DNA of 13,699 nt, taken from assembly GCA_027622115.1 (NCBI GenBank), contig JAQBZS010000072.1, positions 1-13,699 of the forward strand, given 5' to 3'. This document shows, one piece after another, positions 1-8,023 of this stretch (the first letter of the stretch is position 1; each line of letters opens with the position of its first letter). Under the pieces are notes generated by a model. It saw only the letters and a list, made by a program, of their open reading frames with translations. It had not been told where the DNA came from and ran no database searches. Both the position numbers and the translations under genes were made by a program. Source of the stretch: Planctomycetota bacterium (GTDB lineage Bacteria > Planctomycetota > Planctomycetia > Planctomycetales > Planctomycetaceae).

Positions 1-198
1 TCACCTTCGCTGCGCGACGTGCAGATTCTCAACGCGTGCCTCACGGGCCTGCCGGGCTTCTTGACCGGGCAGGTCTCAACAACGCTGGGAGCAGACGAGC
101 CGCTGGAGTGTCGTTGGTGTCCGTCGCGTCCGGTGCCCCGAACGACCGGCTCTGTGCGGCACGCGGATTCGGTCGGAAGGTCGGCGGCGGTTTCAGTG

Positions 199-687
199 AT
201 GTCGGCAGTGACGCACACAAACCGCAAACGTGAGACCTACTACTTGCATGAGGGTCGCACGAAGACCGGCAAACCGAAGTACCACTTTTCGAAGAAGAGT
301 GAAGGCGAAGTCTGCACCGCGATGCCGGACGGCTTTGAAGTCTACGAGAACCCCCGAGGTCAGGTGTATTGCCGTCTCATCAAGCCGAAACTGTTCGCGG
401 ACTCGGAAGTCGAGGCGGTTCGTGAAGCGATCGACCGGGCTGGAAAAAAGTTTTTGGCCCAGGTCGATGTCAAGGGAAAAGACATCATTGTGTATGAGGA
501 CGAATCACCGGTCTTCAAGTTCACTCTTTGCGACAAGGACAAAAGGTTGTTCCGGGCCTCGCGCTGGTGTTTTCGCGGCTCGATTGACGACTGGATTGAG
601 CTATTCGCGAACCCGCAGACTCTCCCGCATTTGGCTGCGAAGTACTGCCGGCATATCGGCGAAGAGTCATTCTTCGAGTTGATGTAA
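199..687 (+). CDS. Conserved hypothetical protein, 162 aa
   Basis: Function unknown. The protein opens with a basic stretch (RKRETYYLHEGRTKTGKPKY, residues 9-28) followed by FSKKSEGE and a GFEVYENPRGQVYCR segment. I recognise this pattern from uncharacterised planctomycete proteins, but no catalytic motif is visible. The middle (about 65-110) alternates basic and acidic residues, and the C-terminal third has WCFRGSIDDWIELF. There is no signal peptide or membrane segment, so it is probably cytoplasmic. The frame is open from a GTG at 19, but the upstream 60 residues are Arg/Pro/Cys-rich and look untranslated, so I chose the ATG at 199, just before the conserved part. A GGAAGG about 18 nt upstream is too distant to be a convincing ribosome site. 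The gene converges on the next one with only 10 bp between stops. Confidence 0.72.
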   Translation: MSAVTHTNRKRETYYLHEGRTKTGKPKYHFSKKSEGEVCTAMPDGFEVYENPRGQVYCRLIKPKLFADSEVEAVREAIDRAGKKFLAQVDVKGKDIIVYEDESPVFKFTLCDKDKRLFRASRWCFRGSIDDWIELFANPQTLPHLAAKYCRHIGEESFFELM

Positions 688-697
688 CGCGTTCCCA

Positions 698-1720
698 CTA
701 GTTGCCGCCCGGAAACAACTCGTCGCGCCGAAGTTCTTGCAGACGCCGCATGCCGCCGCAGAGTTCGAGGTACTCCGCGAATTCCGTCACGCCGAACACG
801 TGGCGATCGAGAAAGCGTCGATGCGGATCTGGCTCGCGTTCCGCATCAAGCCATGCGCGGAGATGCACTTCATCCGAGTAATACTCGTAGGGCATGTTGA
901 CCGGATAGCTGCCGTAGGGAACTTCGCACACGGCGTCCACGCAGTAGTACGGGATGACCGTCAATGTGGGATCGCGTCGGATTTCGTCGTTCGGGATCAG
1001 GCGTTCGCAAGTGATGATCAGCCGCTTGGCGGCTCGGGCGAGGTCCGTGTCGGCCACCGAAGTGCCGCGAATTCGCGAGTTGCCGAAACAGTCCGCTTCG
1101 TGGACGTGGATGCAGGCGATGTCCGGCGAGAGGGCCGGTATGGCAGACAGCTTGACGCCCGTAAACGGACAAATCACCTGTTTGGCGGCACTCCGATGAT
1201 ACGTGTCCGTGCCGGCCATGCTGCGAGTCGGCACATACGGAACGCCCATCGCCGCCGCGTGAAATCGCAATGCCAGTGCATAGTTGGACCATTCGCACAG
1301 TTCGAGATCACCACTCTCGGCAACTCGCCGCGCATGTGGCGAAAGACCGCGTGCTTCCAGACCGACAATGTACGCTGCATCGACCCGCGCGAGCAGCCGA
1401 CCGTCACCCAGTTCATTGCCGGAACAGAGAATCTGAAAGTCATGCGTGGCGGTGTGACCGGCGAAACTCAGGTTCTGTTTTCGCTGTCGCACGATTTCGT
1501 GAATGACGGCCGTTGAAATGCGGTCGCCGCCGAATCCGCCTGGTGCGAAATAGTCGTCATCGTGGACGAATTGCTCGACCGCTTCGCGTACGGTCATGAC
1601 TTTGTCGGTGAGTCCTTTCGATTTCTGACGAAAGTGCGCGCGATCACCGTCGGGATCCGGCGGCACGAATAACGGGCCACCTCCCGACGTGTCGTCCGAG
1701 ATGAAGGGGTGCGATGTCAT
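698..1720 (-). CDS. CoA-transferase, glutaconate CoA-transferase subunit A-like
   Basis: This is a family I CoA-transferase alpha-subunit fold, 340 residues, close to the usual 320 of GctA. Landmarks are VMTVREAVEQFV (41-52), the oxyanion-type loop GGFGGDR (61-67), the CEWSNYALALRFHAAAMGVPYVP region (142-164), the R-x-M-x-G loop (166-170), and NDEIRRDPT (244-252) followed by CVDAVCEVPYGSYP (260-273), all matching GctA order. In this family the catalytic glutamate is on the B subunit, which is not encoded in this window. IpdA-type hydrolases share the fold, so the substrate cannot be named. The frame extends upstream to a TTG at 1819, but those residues are encoded by a long intergenic hairpin, so the ATG at 1720 is preferred. 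The first 35 residues are not part of the usual fold. Probably cytoplasmic. Confidence 0.85.
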   Translation of the reverse strand: MTSHPFISDDTSGGGPLFVPPDPDGDRAHFRQKSKGLTDKVMTVREAVEQFVHDDDYFAPGGFGGDRISTAVIHEIVRQRKQNLSFAGHTATHDFQILCSGNELGDGRLLARVDAAYIVGLEARGLSPHARRVAESGDLELCEWSNYALALRFHAAAMGVPYVPTRSMAGTDTYHRSAAKQVICPFTGVKLSAIPALSPDIACIHVHEADCFGNSRIRGTSVADTDLARAAKRLIITCERLIPNDEIRRDPTLTVIPYYCVDAVCEVPYGSYPVNMPYEYYSDEVHLRAWLDAEREPDPHRRFLDRHVFGVTEFAEYLELCGGMRRLQELRRDELFPGGN

Positions 1721-1766
1721 GTGGCCTATACAATTCAAGCAATTGAAATTGCCCCGAAACAGGTCG

Positions 1767-1840
1767 GCACGCCGTAGGCACGCGCGTTTGGGCACACGAA
1801 ACCGGGTCACGTTGCTCAAACGCGCGTGCCTGCGGCGTGC
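1767..1840. repeat. Long intergenic inverted repeat (28-bp stem)
   Basis: The arms 1767-1794 and 1813-1840 are complementary over 28 positions with two mismatches. Both mismatches become G-U pairs in plus-strand RNA, so that strand could form an uninterrupted stem with an 18-nt loop. The arms are rich in CGCGCG. It lies between the stop of the beta-barrel gene and the start of the CoA-transferase gene. No U-tract follows on either strand, so it is not a standard terminator. It may be a dispersed extragenic palindrome or a roadblock/processing hairpin. Confidence 0.8.
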
Positions 1841-1852
1841 GGTTAAACGAAC

Positions 1853-1873
1853 AAAAGTGCCATTATTTGGCGC
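1853..1873 (-). terminator. Candidate weak terminator after the beta-barrel gene
   Basis: On the minus strand a short stem (1868-1873 with 1857-1862, one mismatch, 5-nt loop) is followed by TTTTGTTCGTTT. It begins about 20 nt beyond the stop of the beta-barrel gene. The stem is weak, so the call rests mainly on position and the T-rich tail. Confidence 0.33.
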
Positions 1874-1894
1874 GGCGAGAATAGTTCGAGTCGA

Positions 1895-2791
1895 TCAGAA
1901 TCGAAATCGTACTTCGGCGCGGAAGATGTCTCGGTAGATCCGATCACCCGTCAATGCGTGGCCGTAGCCCACGTAGAAATCTTGGCAATCGCTGATGCGG
2001 AACCGCGAACCGATTTTTAAGTTTACGACGGTGTCGCCCGACGCACTTTGAACCCGAGGAACTCCTCCGCTTAAGAAGCGGGATTGTCCTTCGAGAAACG
2101 TCCATCCCACCAGCTCAATCACCGGACGGACACCGCACAAACCGTGATTCGACAAGTCCTTGCTGGCACCAAGCCCGTAACGAATGACGTCGCCTTGCCG
2201 ACCGGACGTTCCGCCAACGGGGATCCAATACCTGAGTTCGCCTTCCAGCGTCCAGTTCTGCATTTGCCGATAAAATAACAAGCCCGGCTCGAAACTCACA
2301 TGCCCGGTTCCGATCGTGTCTTCTTCGGGACCGGTGGGAACGTAGACCTTCATTTGGAAGGTCAGAGCACTCGCGCAGTCGTCGAACAATTGCACTTTCA
2401 CGCCGGTCTGCACGTCGCCGATGGCGGTGGCGTTGTTGTTGATCACGGGGTCCGACATGACCAGTGGCGCGTCGAGAAACACGGACACGTCGCGGTCCAC
2501 CGCGTATTCCAGATACGCCGATACGCTCTGATAGTCGGCCGACGATTCGTCCAGCGCCGGGCCGGTGCCTCCGGGTGGAGGCCACGCCCAGAGGAACTCG
2601 GAACGGTTGGGTTGGTTGATGCCGCGGGCCGCGTCGAAGCGCAGTCGAAACTGATTGCGGACCAACGCGCTGTCAACATATCCCGTCCCACTATCGCCGA
2701 CAATAATCGGGACGTCTTGAGCAATGAGTGGTCGGTTCGACATCGCGACACCGACGGGAACCAAGATTAGCAGCGTGACCAGTGAGCGCAT
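1895..2791 (-). CDS. Secreted or outer-membrane beta-barrel-like protein
   Basis: This 298-residue protein begins with a signal peptide (MRSLVTLLILVPVGVAM, then a likely cleavage near LIAQ at 22-25). The rest has many alternating hydrophobic/aromatic strands, for example QFRLRFDAARG, SAYLEYAVDRDVSVFLDAPL, ALTFQMKVYVPTG, GELRYWIPVGG and FYVGYGHALTGDR. It ends in FRAEVRFRF, with a C-terminal phenylalanine as in outer-membrane barrels. The sequence resembles uncharacterised transporter/MetA-like barrel proteins of planctomycetes, but no substrate can be inferred. The frame opens 16 codons earlier, but the ATG at 2791 is chosen because it starts the signal peptide and follows a strong GGAGG. It lies 247 bp downstream of the kinase gene on the same strand, too far to assert an operon. 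Confidence 0.78.
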   Translation of the reverse strand: MRSLVTLLILVPVGVAMSNRPLIAQDVPIIVGDSGTGYVDSALVRNQFRLRFDAARGINQPNRSEFLWAWPPPGGTGPALDESSADYQSVSAYLEYAVDRDVSVFLDAPLVMSDPVINNNATAIGDVQTGVKVQLFDDCASALTFQMKVYVPTGPEEDTIGTGHVSFEPGLLFYRQMQNWTLEGELRYWIPVGGTSGRQGDVIRYGLGASKDLSNHGLCGVRPVIELVGWTFLEGQSRFLSGGVPRVQSASGDTVVNLKIGSRFRISDCQDFYVGYGHALTGDRIYRDIFRAEVRFRF

Positions 2792-2796
2792 TCCGG

Positions 2797-2801
2797 CCTC
2801 C
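2797..2801 (-). promoter_or_regulatory. Ribosome binding site of the beta-barrel gene
   Basis: GGAGG on the minus strand, 5 nt before the ATG at 2791. It decides this start over the longer open frame and places the signal peptide at the N-terminus. Confidence 0.7.
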
Positions 2802-3038
2802 AAACCGATGATCGACAGGTGTGAATAGCCAGCCGCCAACCGTGCAGCCAGCGCAGATGAACCGTGGCTAGCGCCAAAACGGCAAATGATGATCCTGTAC
2901 TGCTCCGTTTGTTATCGTCGAGCATGCCGGTGCCGACCGAGCAGTTTTCGGCGAACACTCGGATCGTCGGCAGTGGATTGCCGAATGTGCGATCTGTCGC
3001 AGCGGCAGCACGTCGCGCGAATCCGCCGGTTGACTCGG

Positions 3039-6000
3039 TTATTGGGGATCGACGGTTTTTTCCGCAGCGACTTGGATCGCTTTCTCCAGACGCTGAAACT
3101 CAGCATTCGATCGCAGCGGACTCCAGCCTTCGTCTGTTTCGAGTTTGCCGACACTGGAGAATCCGTTCGCGACGGCTTTTTCAAGGCTTTTGATCGCCCG
3201 ACTGCGGTAACCCGCGTTCAGAACCACTTTTCGAGCGTCGTCCAGATCGGCGGCTTGCTCCACGAGCGGCAAGCAGCGGGCGAAATACAAAGCCGCCGAA
3301 TAGCACTCGCCCGCATCATCCGGCGACAGTTCCAGCAAGCCCTCCGCAGCCGCGCCAACACCGGCATGATCGGCCAACTTGAGACTCGACATCGCGAGGC
3401 CGAGCGTGGAATTCTTCAGAAACGCGCGAAAGTCGCGATTGTCCGGGTTGCCGTCGAGCGCCAACTTGTGATGTCGCGAAGCAAGCCGCATGAACCGCTG
3501 CGACGCCGCATAGTCCGCTCGGACGTATTCCAGCCAACCCAGATTGGTCAACGGGCGAGCCAATACGGATTGATGTTGCGGAACATCCGGATGCGATTCG
3601 ACAAGCTTCGTCATGATCTCGCGAGACCGTTGCCAGGCCTTGTCGGCTTCGTCCTGCTGCTTCCGCGAAAAGTGCAGGCTTCCCAGTCCGTTCAACGCGT
3701 TGGCCCATTCAAGCTGGTAACCGACTTCGCTCGGGAATTCGTGGGCCAAGAGTTGCAACACTTGCTCACCGGTGGTGAAAACTTGCTGAGCCAACTCGTG
3801 CGTGTCCTTGCTGCTCGACAGCAGATTGCCGAGGTTATTGCACAATTGCCCGAATTCGACGCGATAGTCCGTGCGAAACGGGAATTCGGCCAGCAGCGCC
3901 GTGTAGAGATCGTTGGCGGAGTCATAGTCCGCTCGGGCCGATTCCGCCTTGCCCGTCCCGCGATAATACACCCCGCGATTCACATGCACTCGGGCGAGCG
4001 CGTGTCGCACATCCGGGTTCTTGGCCTCTTGTTTTTGCAGTTCCGCCAGAATCTGGATGGCCTCGTTGAACGACGTTCCCGCGTCGTCCGGACGATCCAC
4101 CGACCAGAACAACAAGCCTTTGTTGTACAACGAACGCGCGAGCAACAACTGTCTTTGCATTGTTGGATCGTCGGCAATCAACTGTCTCAGAATTGTCGCC
4201 GAGGCGTCGTAGGCCGATTCGGCCTCTTGGGGCGAATCGGTTTTGCGGTGCAGTTCCCCGAGATCGTCATGACAATCGGCGAGTTGCCAGCGGATGCGGG
4301 CCGCGAGCGCTGACTCGCTCGTCTGCGGAATCAGGCTGGCATAGAGCTTGATGGCATTGTTGTACGCCGCACGGGCTTCGTCATGTTCCCCCAACAATTC
4401 GGAGATATCGCCGACATGGTGATAGGCGATGGCGGTTTCGAAACGGAGATCATTGTCATCCACGTCGACGTTGAGAAACTGCTTGTAGAACCCCAGAGCC
4501 TTGGTCGACAACCGCCGCCGCACGTCACTCATGTGTGGGACGTGCGCGAGATCTTCGCGGCCGACTTCACGCAGCATTTCATCGACGGCGTCGCGAGCCA
4601 GATTGAAGTTCCGCAGTGCCAGACGTTCTTGTTCCTGAGCAATGTCACGCTCGCGACTCGCGGTTCGTTCCGCCTTCGAAATCCACACGACGGCGACGAT
4701 CAATACCACCGCAATCGCGGCGGCCAAATTCCTCGCCAACCGCTTCAGCCGCAGGACTCGCGATTGACGAGCATCGCGCTCCTCGCGCCCGGATATCAGC
4801 GACTGCCGCAATTCCTCGTCCGTGGATGGGTCACTGAGAATCGACAATCCCAAATCGAAGTCGCCGCGAGTCAACGCGGTGCTTGCATAGGCGGCCCGCA
4901 CCTCAACCAGACACTCGCGCGCCGCCGCGTTTTGGCTCCACAATTCCAGTGCGTTCTGAAATCCGAATGCGGCGTGAGCGAACTTGTCGTAGTCTCCGCT
5001 TTCCTGAGCTTGGCGGAACAATTCGTTCGCACGTCCCGCCAAGGCGATGCTCTCGGAATGGGCCTGGTATTCGTGGAGCGCCGCTTGAAACCGAATGACG
5101 CTTTCGAAGCGTTCAGTCGGATCGGTCCGCATGGCTTTGTATGCGATATTGAGCAACTCACCGGCACACTTCGAGGCGTCGACTTCCACGATCGTGTTGG
5201 AAGCCACCGCCAAAAGCGTTTCCTTCGGAGTCTTGCCGACATGGGGGCCGGTTCCGCAAACGATCTCGAACAGCAACGCGCCCAAGAGGTAGACGTCACT
5301 GTGGGGGCCAATGAGCATGCCAGGCCCGGTGACCATTTCCGGAGCCATGTATCGCGGTGTTCCTCCGAGCGAAACCGGCCCGGTCCGCGACGCCAGCGGG
5401 AGTGCCATGCCCCAGTCCAACACCAGGACTTCGCCGAATTCTCCGAGCATCACGTTGGCCGGTTTCACGTCGCGGTGAATCCCGCCGCGCGCGTGTGCGC
5501 ACGCGCTGGCCTCGGCCACACGCATCAGAATCGTCAAGTTTTCATCGACGGAATTCGACCCGATGACATCGGTCCACGGGATGCCGCGAACTTCCTTCAT
5601 GGCATAGAACAGAGTGCCGTCGGAAGTTCGGCCCAGATCATGGATGGGGACGATGTTGGGATGATTGAGGTCACCCGTCACCAGCGCTTCTTCGAGGAAA
5701 TTGCGGTCGAGTTTGGGTGACGGCGTCTCGGTCGGACGCATGGTCTTCAGCGCCACGGTCCGATTGATGGACGTCTGCCGGGCCTGATACACGACACCCA
5801 TGCCGCCGGTCCCCAGCACACGAACCAACTCGTATTCGGAGCGCTTGGCCGCCACCACGCCGATGTCGCTCAGCGATCGCTCCACCAGATGCACATCGGC
5901 GACGCTCGACGAGTATGTCCCGGTATCCAACGACGCGTCGTTCGGAATGGTATCGGCGCGGATCGTCTCGATCGGCTCCCATTTCGCGTCGGCCAAGGAT

Positions 6001-6146
6001 GGCCAAACGCTGATCACGGACTCTTCGAGGTTGGCCGAATCGACATACAAATGTGTATGGACAGTGCCGGTCCCGAAGCCGTCCAACAGCTCAGAGTCGT
6101 CGGTATCGTTCGTTTCGGATCGCGGGTCGGTCGGATTCGGAGCCAT
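3039..6146 (-). CDS. Membrane-anchored Ser/Thr protein kinase with TPR repeats
   Basis: Hanks-type kinase of 1035 residues. An acidic N-terminal extension (1-104) precedes the kinase domain (about 105-360), which has the glycine loop LGTGGMG (111-117), VALK with Lys134, Glu152/153 for the helix-C salt bridge, HRDVKPAN (224-231), DWG (244-246) in place of DFG, and APE (268-270). All catalytic residues are present, so it should be active. A single membrane helix lies at about 473-490 (LAAAIAVVLIVAVVWIS). A helical segment with LARDAVDEMLREVG (516-529) follows, then TPR-type helical repeats to about residue 1020, ending LRSNAEFQRLEKAI. By the usual topology the kinase is cytoplasmic and the TPRs lie across the membrane, possibly sensing or scaffolding partners. 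The architecture is common in planctomycetes. No clear ribosome site precedes the ATG. The substrate is unknown. Confidence 0.95.
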   Translation of the reverse strand: MAPNPTDPRSETNDTDDSELLDGFGTGTVHTHLYVDSANLEESVISVWPSLADAKWEPIETIRADTIPNDASLDTGTYSSSVADVHLVERSLSDIGVVAAKRSEYELVRVLGTGGMGVVYQARQTSINRTVALKTMRPTETPSPKLDRNFLEEALVTGDLNHPNIVPIHDLGRTSDGTLFYAMKEVRGIPWTDVIGSNSVDENLTILMRVAEASACAHARGGIHRDVKPANVMLGEFGEVLVLDWGMALPLASRTGPVSLGGTPRYMAPEMVTGPGMLIGPHSDVYLLGALLFEIVCGTGPHVGKTPKETLLAVASNTIVEVDASKCAGELLNIAYKAMRTDPTERFESVIRFQAALHEYQAHSESIALAGRANELFRQAQESGDYDKFAHAAFGFQNALELWSQNAAARECLVEVRAAYASTALTRGDFDLGLSILSDPSTDEELRQSLISGREERDARQSRVLRLKRLARNLAAAIAVVLIVAVVWISKAERTASRERDIAQEQERLALRNFNLARDAVDEMLREVGREDLAHVPHMSDVRRRLSTKALGFYKQFLNVDVDDNDLRFETAIAYHHVGDISELLGEHDEARAAYNNAIKLYASLIPQTSESALAARIRWQLADCHDDLGELHRKTDSPQEAESAYDASATILRQLIADDPTMQRQLLLARSLYNKGLLFWSVDRPDDAGTSFNEAIQILAELQKQEAKNPDVRHALARVHVNRGVYYRGTGKAESARADYDSANDLYTALLAEFPFRTDYRVEFGQLCNNLGNLLSSSKDTHELAQQVFTTGEQVLQLLAHEFPSEVGYQLEWANALNGLGSLHFSRKQQDEADKAWQRSREIMTKLVESHPDVPQHQSVLARPLTNLGWLEYVRADYAASQRFMRLASRHHKLALDGNPDNRDFRAFLKNSTLGLAMSSLKLADHAGVGAAAEGLLELSPDDAGECYSAALYFARCLPLVEQAADLDDARKVVLNAGYRSRAIKSLEKAVANGFSSVGKLETDEGWSPLRSNAEFQRLEKAIQVAAEKTVDPQ

Positions 6147-6254
6147 CGAAAAATCATACCAAACACCCAGTTAAAATCGACTTTCCGCTTGTGGAGTGCC
6201 GTGGATTGACGCTGCTTTGGATTTTTCAATTTTCGTTTGCGGAAATTGTTTCCG

Positions 6255-7781
6255 TCATTTCGATGCCGCCGTGTAGCGGTACATGTTGTTGACGCCGGGA
6301 TCACACAGGCCGACATGATTGAATGGTTGAATGTCGATCGCGACTTCTCGTTCGAAGGCCGTTGCGGTCGCATTGGAAATCGGCCCGAGCCGCGACACGG
6401 CGATCAGTTTTTCGTGAAGTCGGCGAACAACGTTTCGGAACGACGCGTTGTTCGCGATGAGAAATGTGGATTCCGGTGAACGGCTCGATGCGCGTGCTCG
6501 CTCGAATGTTGTGGCTGCCGCGAAATAAAGCATCGAAAACGCACTAAACGCTCGAAAGTTGGATCGCGCCGCATAGCAACCGCTGACCAATTCATCGATC
6601 AATGTAAACTCGGCACGTGTCGCGAACTCATAGCCTCGCAACGCATCGGCCATTGTCGACTTGGCCCAATGGCGTTCGAAGATGCCGATCAGTCGTTCGA
6701 TACCGATAAGAGTGTGTGCGATGCCCGTACTGTGGAGCGGATCGATGAATCCCGCCGTGTGCGGCAACGCGGCCCACGTCGGTCCTGCCATGTGTTTGGC
6801 CAAGCGTTGCAGACGAGACGTAGTTTGCAGCCCCGTTTCCGGCGCGATCAATGTGGCTGATGCGAATTGCGCGTTGAGCGATGGGTATCGCTTCAGCAAC
6901 CGCAGCCACTCATCGCCGCCGGATTGCTGCTTGGAATCGATGGATTCACTTGGCGATTGCTGCATGTCGATCACGAAACCGGCGCTGGTCACGCCGTTTC
7001 GAAACCGAAGTTGCCACATCCAGCCCTCATCGATCACGTGATGTTGCGCGGCTTGATCGCAGTCGAAGGGATGGTCCGTTTGGAACGCGGTCGAAGCGAT
7101 CGACTCCTTCCACGGCGGCAGATCACGAAAGTGAGCAAACAACGCTCGCGAATTCGTGTGCAACGTCGATCGATCGGAGGGCACGCCGACGGCACGCAAC
7201 ACCTCACCGTTCGCTCCGGTCGCGTCGATCAGGAACCGAGTTTGGATGCGAAATTCATCGACGGATTGGTCGTCCTTCCGAGTCGCAACCGACCAGCCGT
7301 CCCGCGTCGCCGTCAGTGTCACCCGAGTGCCGTCGAAATAGGGGATTCCCGCGGCGACGACCTCACCTGCAAAAAACGCATCGACGTCCGCACGCAACCA
7401 ATGGGTGTCGGAGTGAGACTCATCCGCGCTGGCCGCAACCAACAACTCGTTGGCGTGATCGCGCAGTGGCATGAACGACTTGCCGGGCTGATGACGGAAA
7501 TAGCTGAAACCCCGTTTGACACCGCACATCAACTCGGGATAGGCGGACCGCCAAGTGCCGTAGCTGGTGAGTGGCTCCAACCTCGGAAGGTCAAATCGAC
7601 GGCACAAATCACGCAGCACCAAGTCGGCGGTCGGAGTGGATGACTCGCCGATCGCAAAACGCGGATGCCTGTCGCGATCGATGAGTACCGGCCGCAAGCC
7701 GATTCGATCCAGGAGCAGCGCGGTCAAACTTCCGCCAAACCCCGCGCCCAGCACGACGACATCAGTCTTGATGTCCTTCAT
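6255..7781 (-). CDS. FAD-dependent oxidoreductase, tryptophan-halogenase-like
   Basis: 508-residue flavoprotein. It has an N-terminal dinucleotide fold GAGFGG (12-17), Asp35 at the end of the second strand for ribose, GESSTP (45-50), IDATG (185-189), and GFIDPLHSTGI (344-354), the second FAD contact typical of flavin-dependent halogenases and their relatives. GVKRGFSYF (87-95) puts Lys89 where halogenases carry their essential lysine (my alignment by eye). The halogenase signature WxWxIP reads W254-M-W-Q-L-R-F, so the trailing Ile-Pro is missing. It may be a halogenase with an unusual substrate or a non-halogenating relative. The open frame extends to a TTG at 7853 inside an inverted repeat; the ATG at 7781, seven codons before the FAD strand, is preferred. 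No flavin reductase or biosynthetic cluster adjoins it. Confidence 0.85.
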   Translation of the reverse strand: MKDIKTDVVVLGAGFGGSLTALLLDRIGLRPVLIDRDRHPRFAIGESSTPTADLVLRDLCRRFDLPRLEPLTSYGTWRSAYPELMCGVKRGFSYFRHQPGKSFMPLRDHANELLVAASADESHSDTHWLRADVDAFFAGEVVAAGIPYFDGTRVTLTATRDGWSVATRKDDQSVDEFRIQTRFLIDATGANGEVLRAVGVPSDRSTLHTNSRALFAHFRDLPPWKESIASTAFQTDHPFDCDQAAQHHVIDEGWMWQLRFRNGVTSAGFVIDMQQSPSESIDSKQQSGGDEWLRLLKRYPSLNAQFASATLIAPETGLQTTSRLQRLAKHMAGPTWAALPHTAGFIDPLHSTGIAHTLIGIERLIGIFERHWAKSTMADALRGYEFATRAEFTLIDELVSGCYAARSNFRAFSAFSMLYFAAATTFERARASSRSPESTFLIANNASFRNVVRRLHEKLIAVSRLGPISNATATAFEREVAIDIQPFNHVGLCDPGVNNMYRYTAASK

Positions 7782-7842
7782 TCGTCCATCGCAATCGCGA
7801 AACGCGTTCGGCAGAGATCCGACAAAGTGTGGTTCATCGCCT

Positions 7843-7977
7843 TTCTTTGACAAGAAGATTTCATGACAAAAACATGCTTCGGCAGCAGCACGGGATATGG
7901 TTCCGTGACCACTCGGGACAATGGTCCCAAGCTACGGTCGCCTTATGTTTTTGTCATGAAATCTTTTTGTCAAAGAA
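7843..7977. repeat. 135-bp element bounded by 33-bp inverted repeats (MITE-like)
   Basis: The arms 7843-7875 and 7945-7977 are inverted copies of 33 nt with one mismatch, and are clearly more AT-rich than the surroundings. Each arm holds two TGACAA units 16 bp apart. The 69-nt centre contains a further perfect hairpin (7915-7919 with 7924-7928). It lies in the gap between the HD-GYP gene and the oxidoreductase gene. No transposase is encoded. I see no convincing target-site duplication, so mobility is inference; an operator or structured 5' leader is the alternative. Confidence 0.75.
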
Positions 7978-8023
7978 CAGGCTTGGCGTTCGCGCGGTTT
8001 GTCTCAAGAGACTTGGATTGCCC

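Noticed and set aside
48..73. Stem CCTGCC/GGCAGG with a 14-nt loop near the left edge
   Set aside because: The stem is only six strict pairs, the loop is long and no U-tract follows; expected by chance in GC-rich DNA.
2886..4313. Plus-strand open frame of 475 codons
   Set aside because: Antisense to the kinase TPR region, Arg-rich with no domain; a codon-bias shadow.
4383..5720. Plus-strand open frame of 445 codons
   Set aside because: Antisense to the kinase domain, whose catalytic motifs prove the minus strand is coding.
6240..6254. CGGAAA-TTG-TTTCCG hairpin just after the oxidoreductase stop as a terminator
   Set aside because: Six pairs with a 3-nt loop and no U-run on the minus strand; too weak to call.
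8001..8012. GTCTC-AA-GAGAC palindrome after the HD-GYP stop
   Set aside because: The 2-nt loop is sterically poor, the stem is short and there is no T-tract; likely chance.
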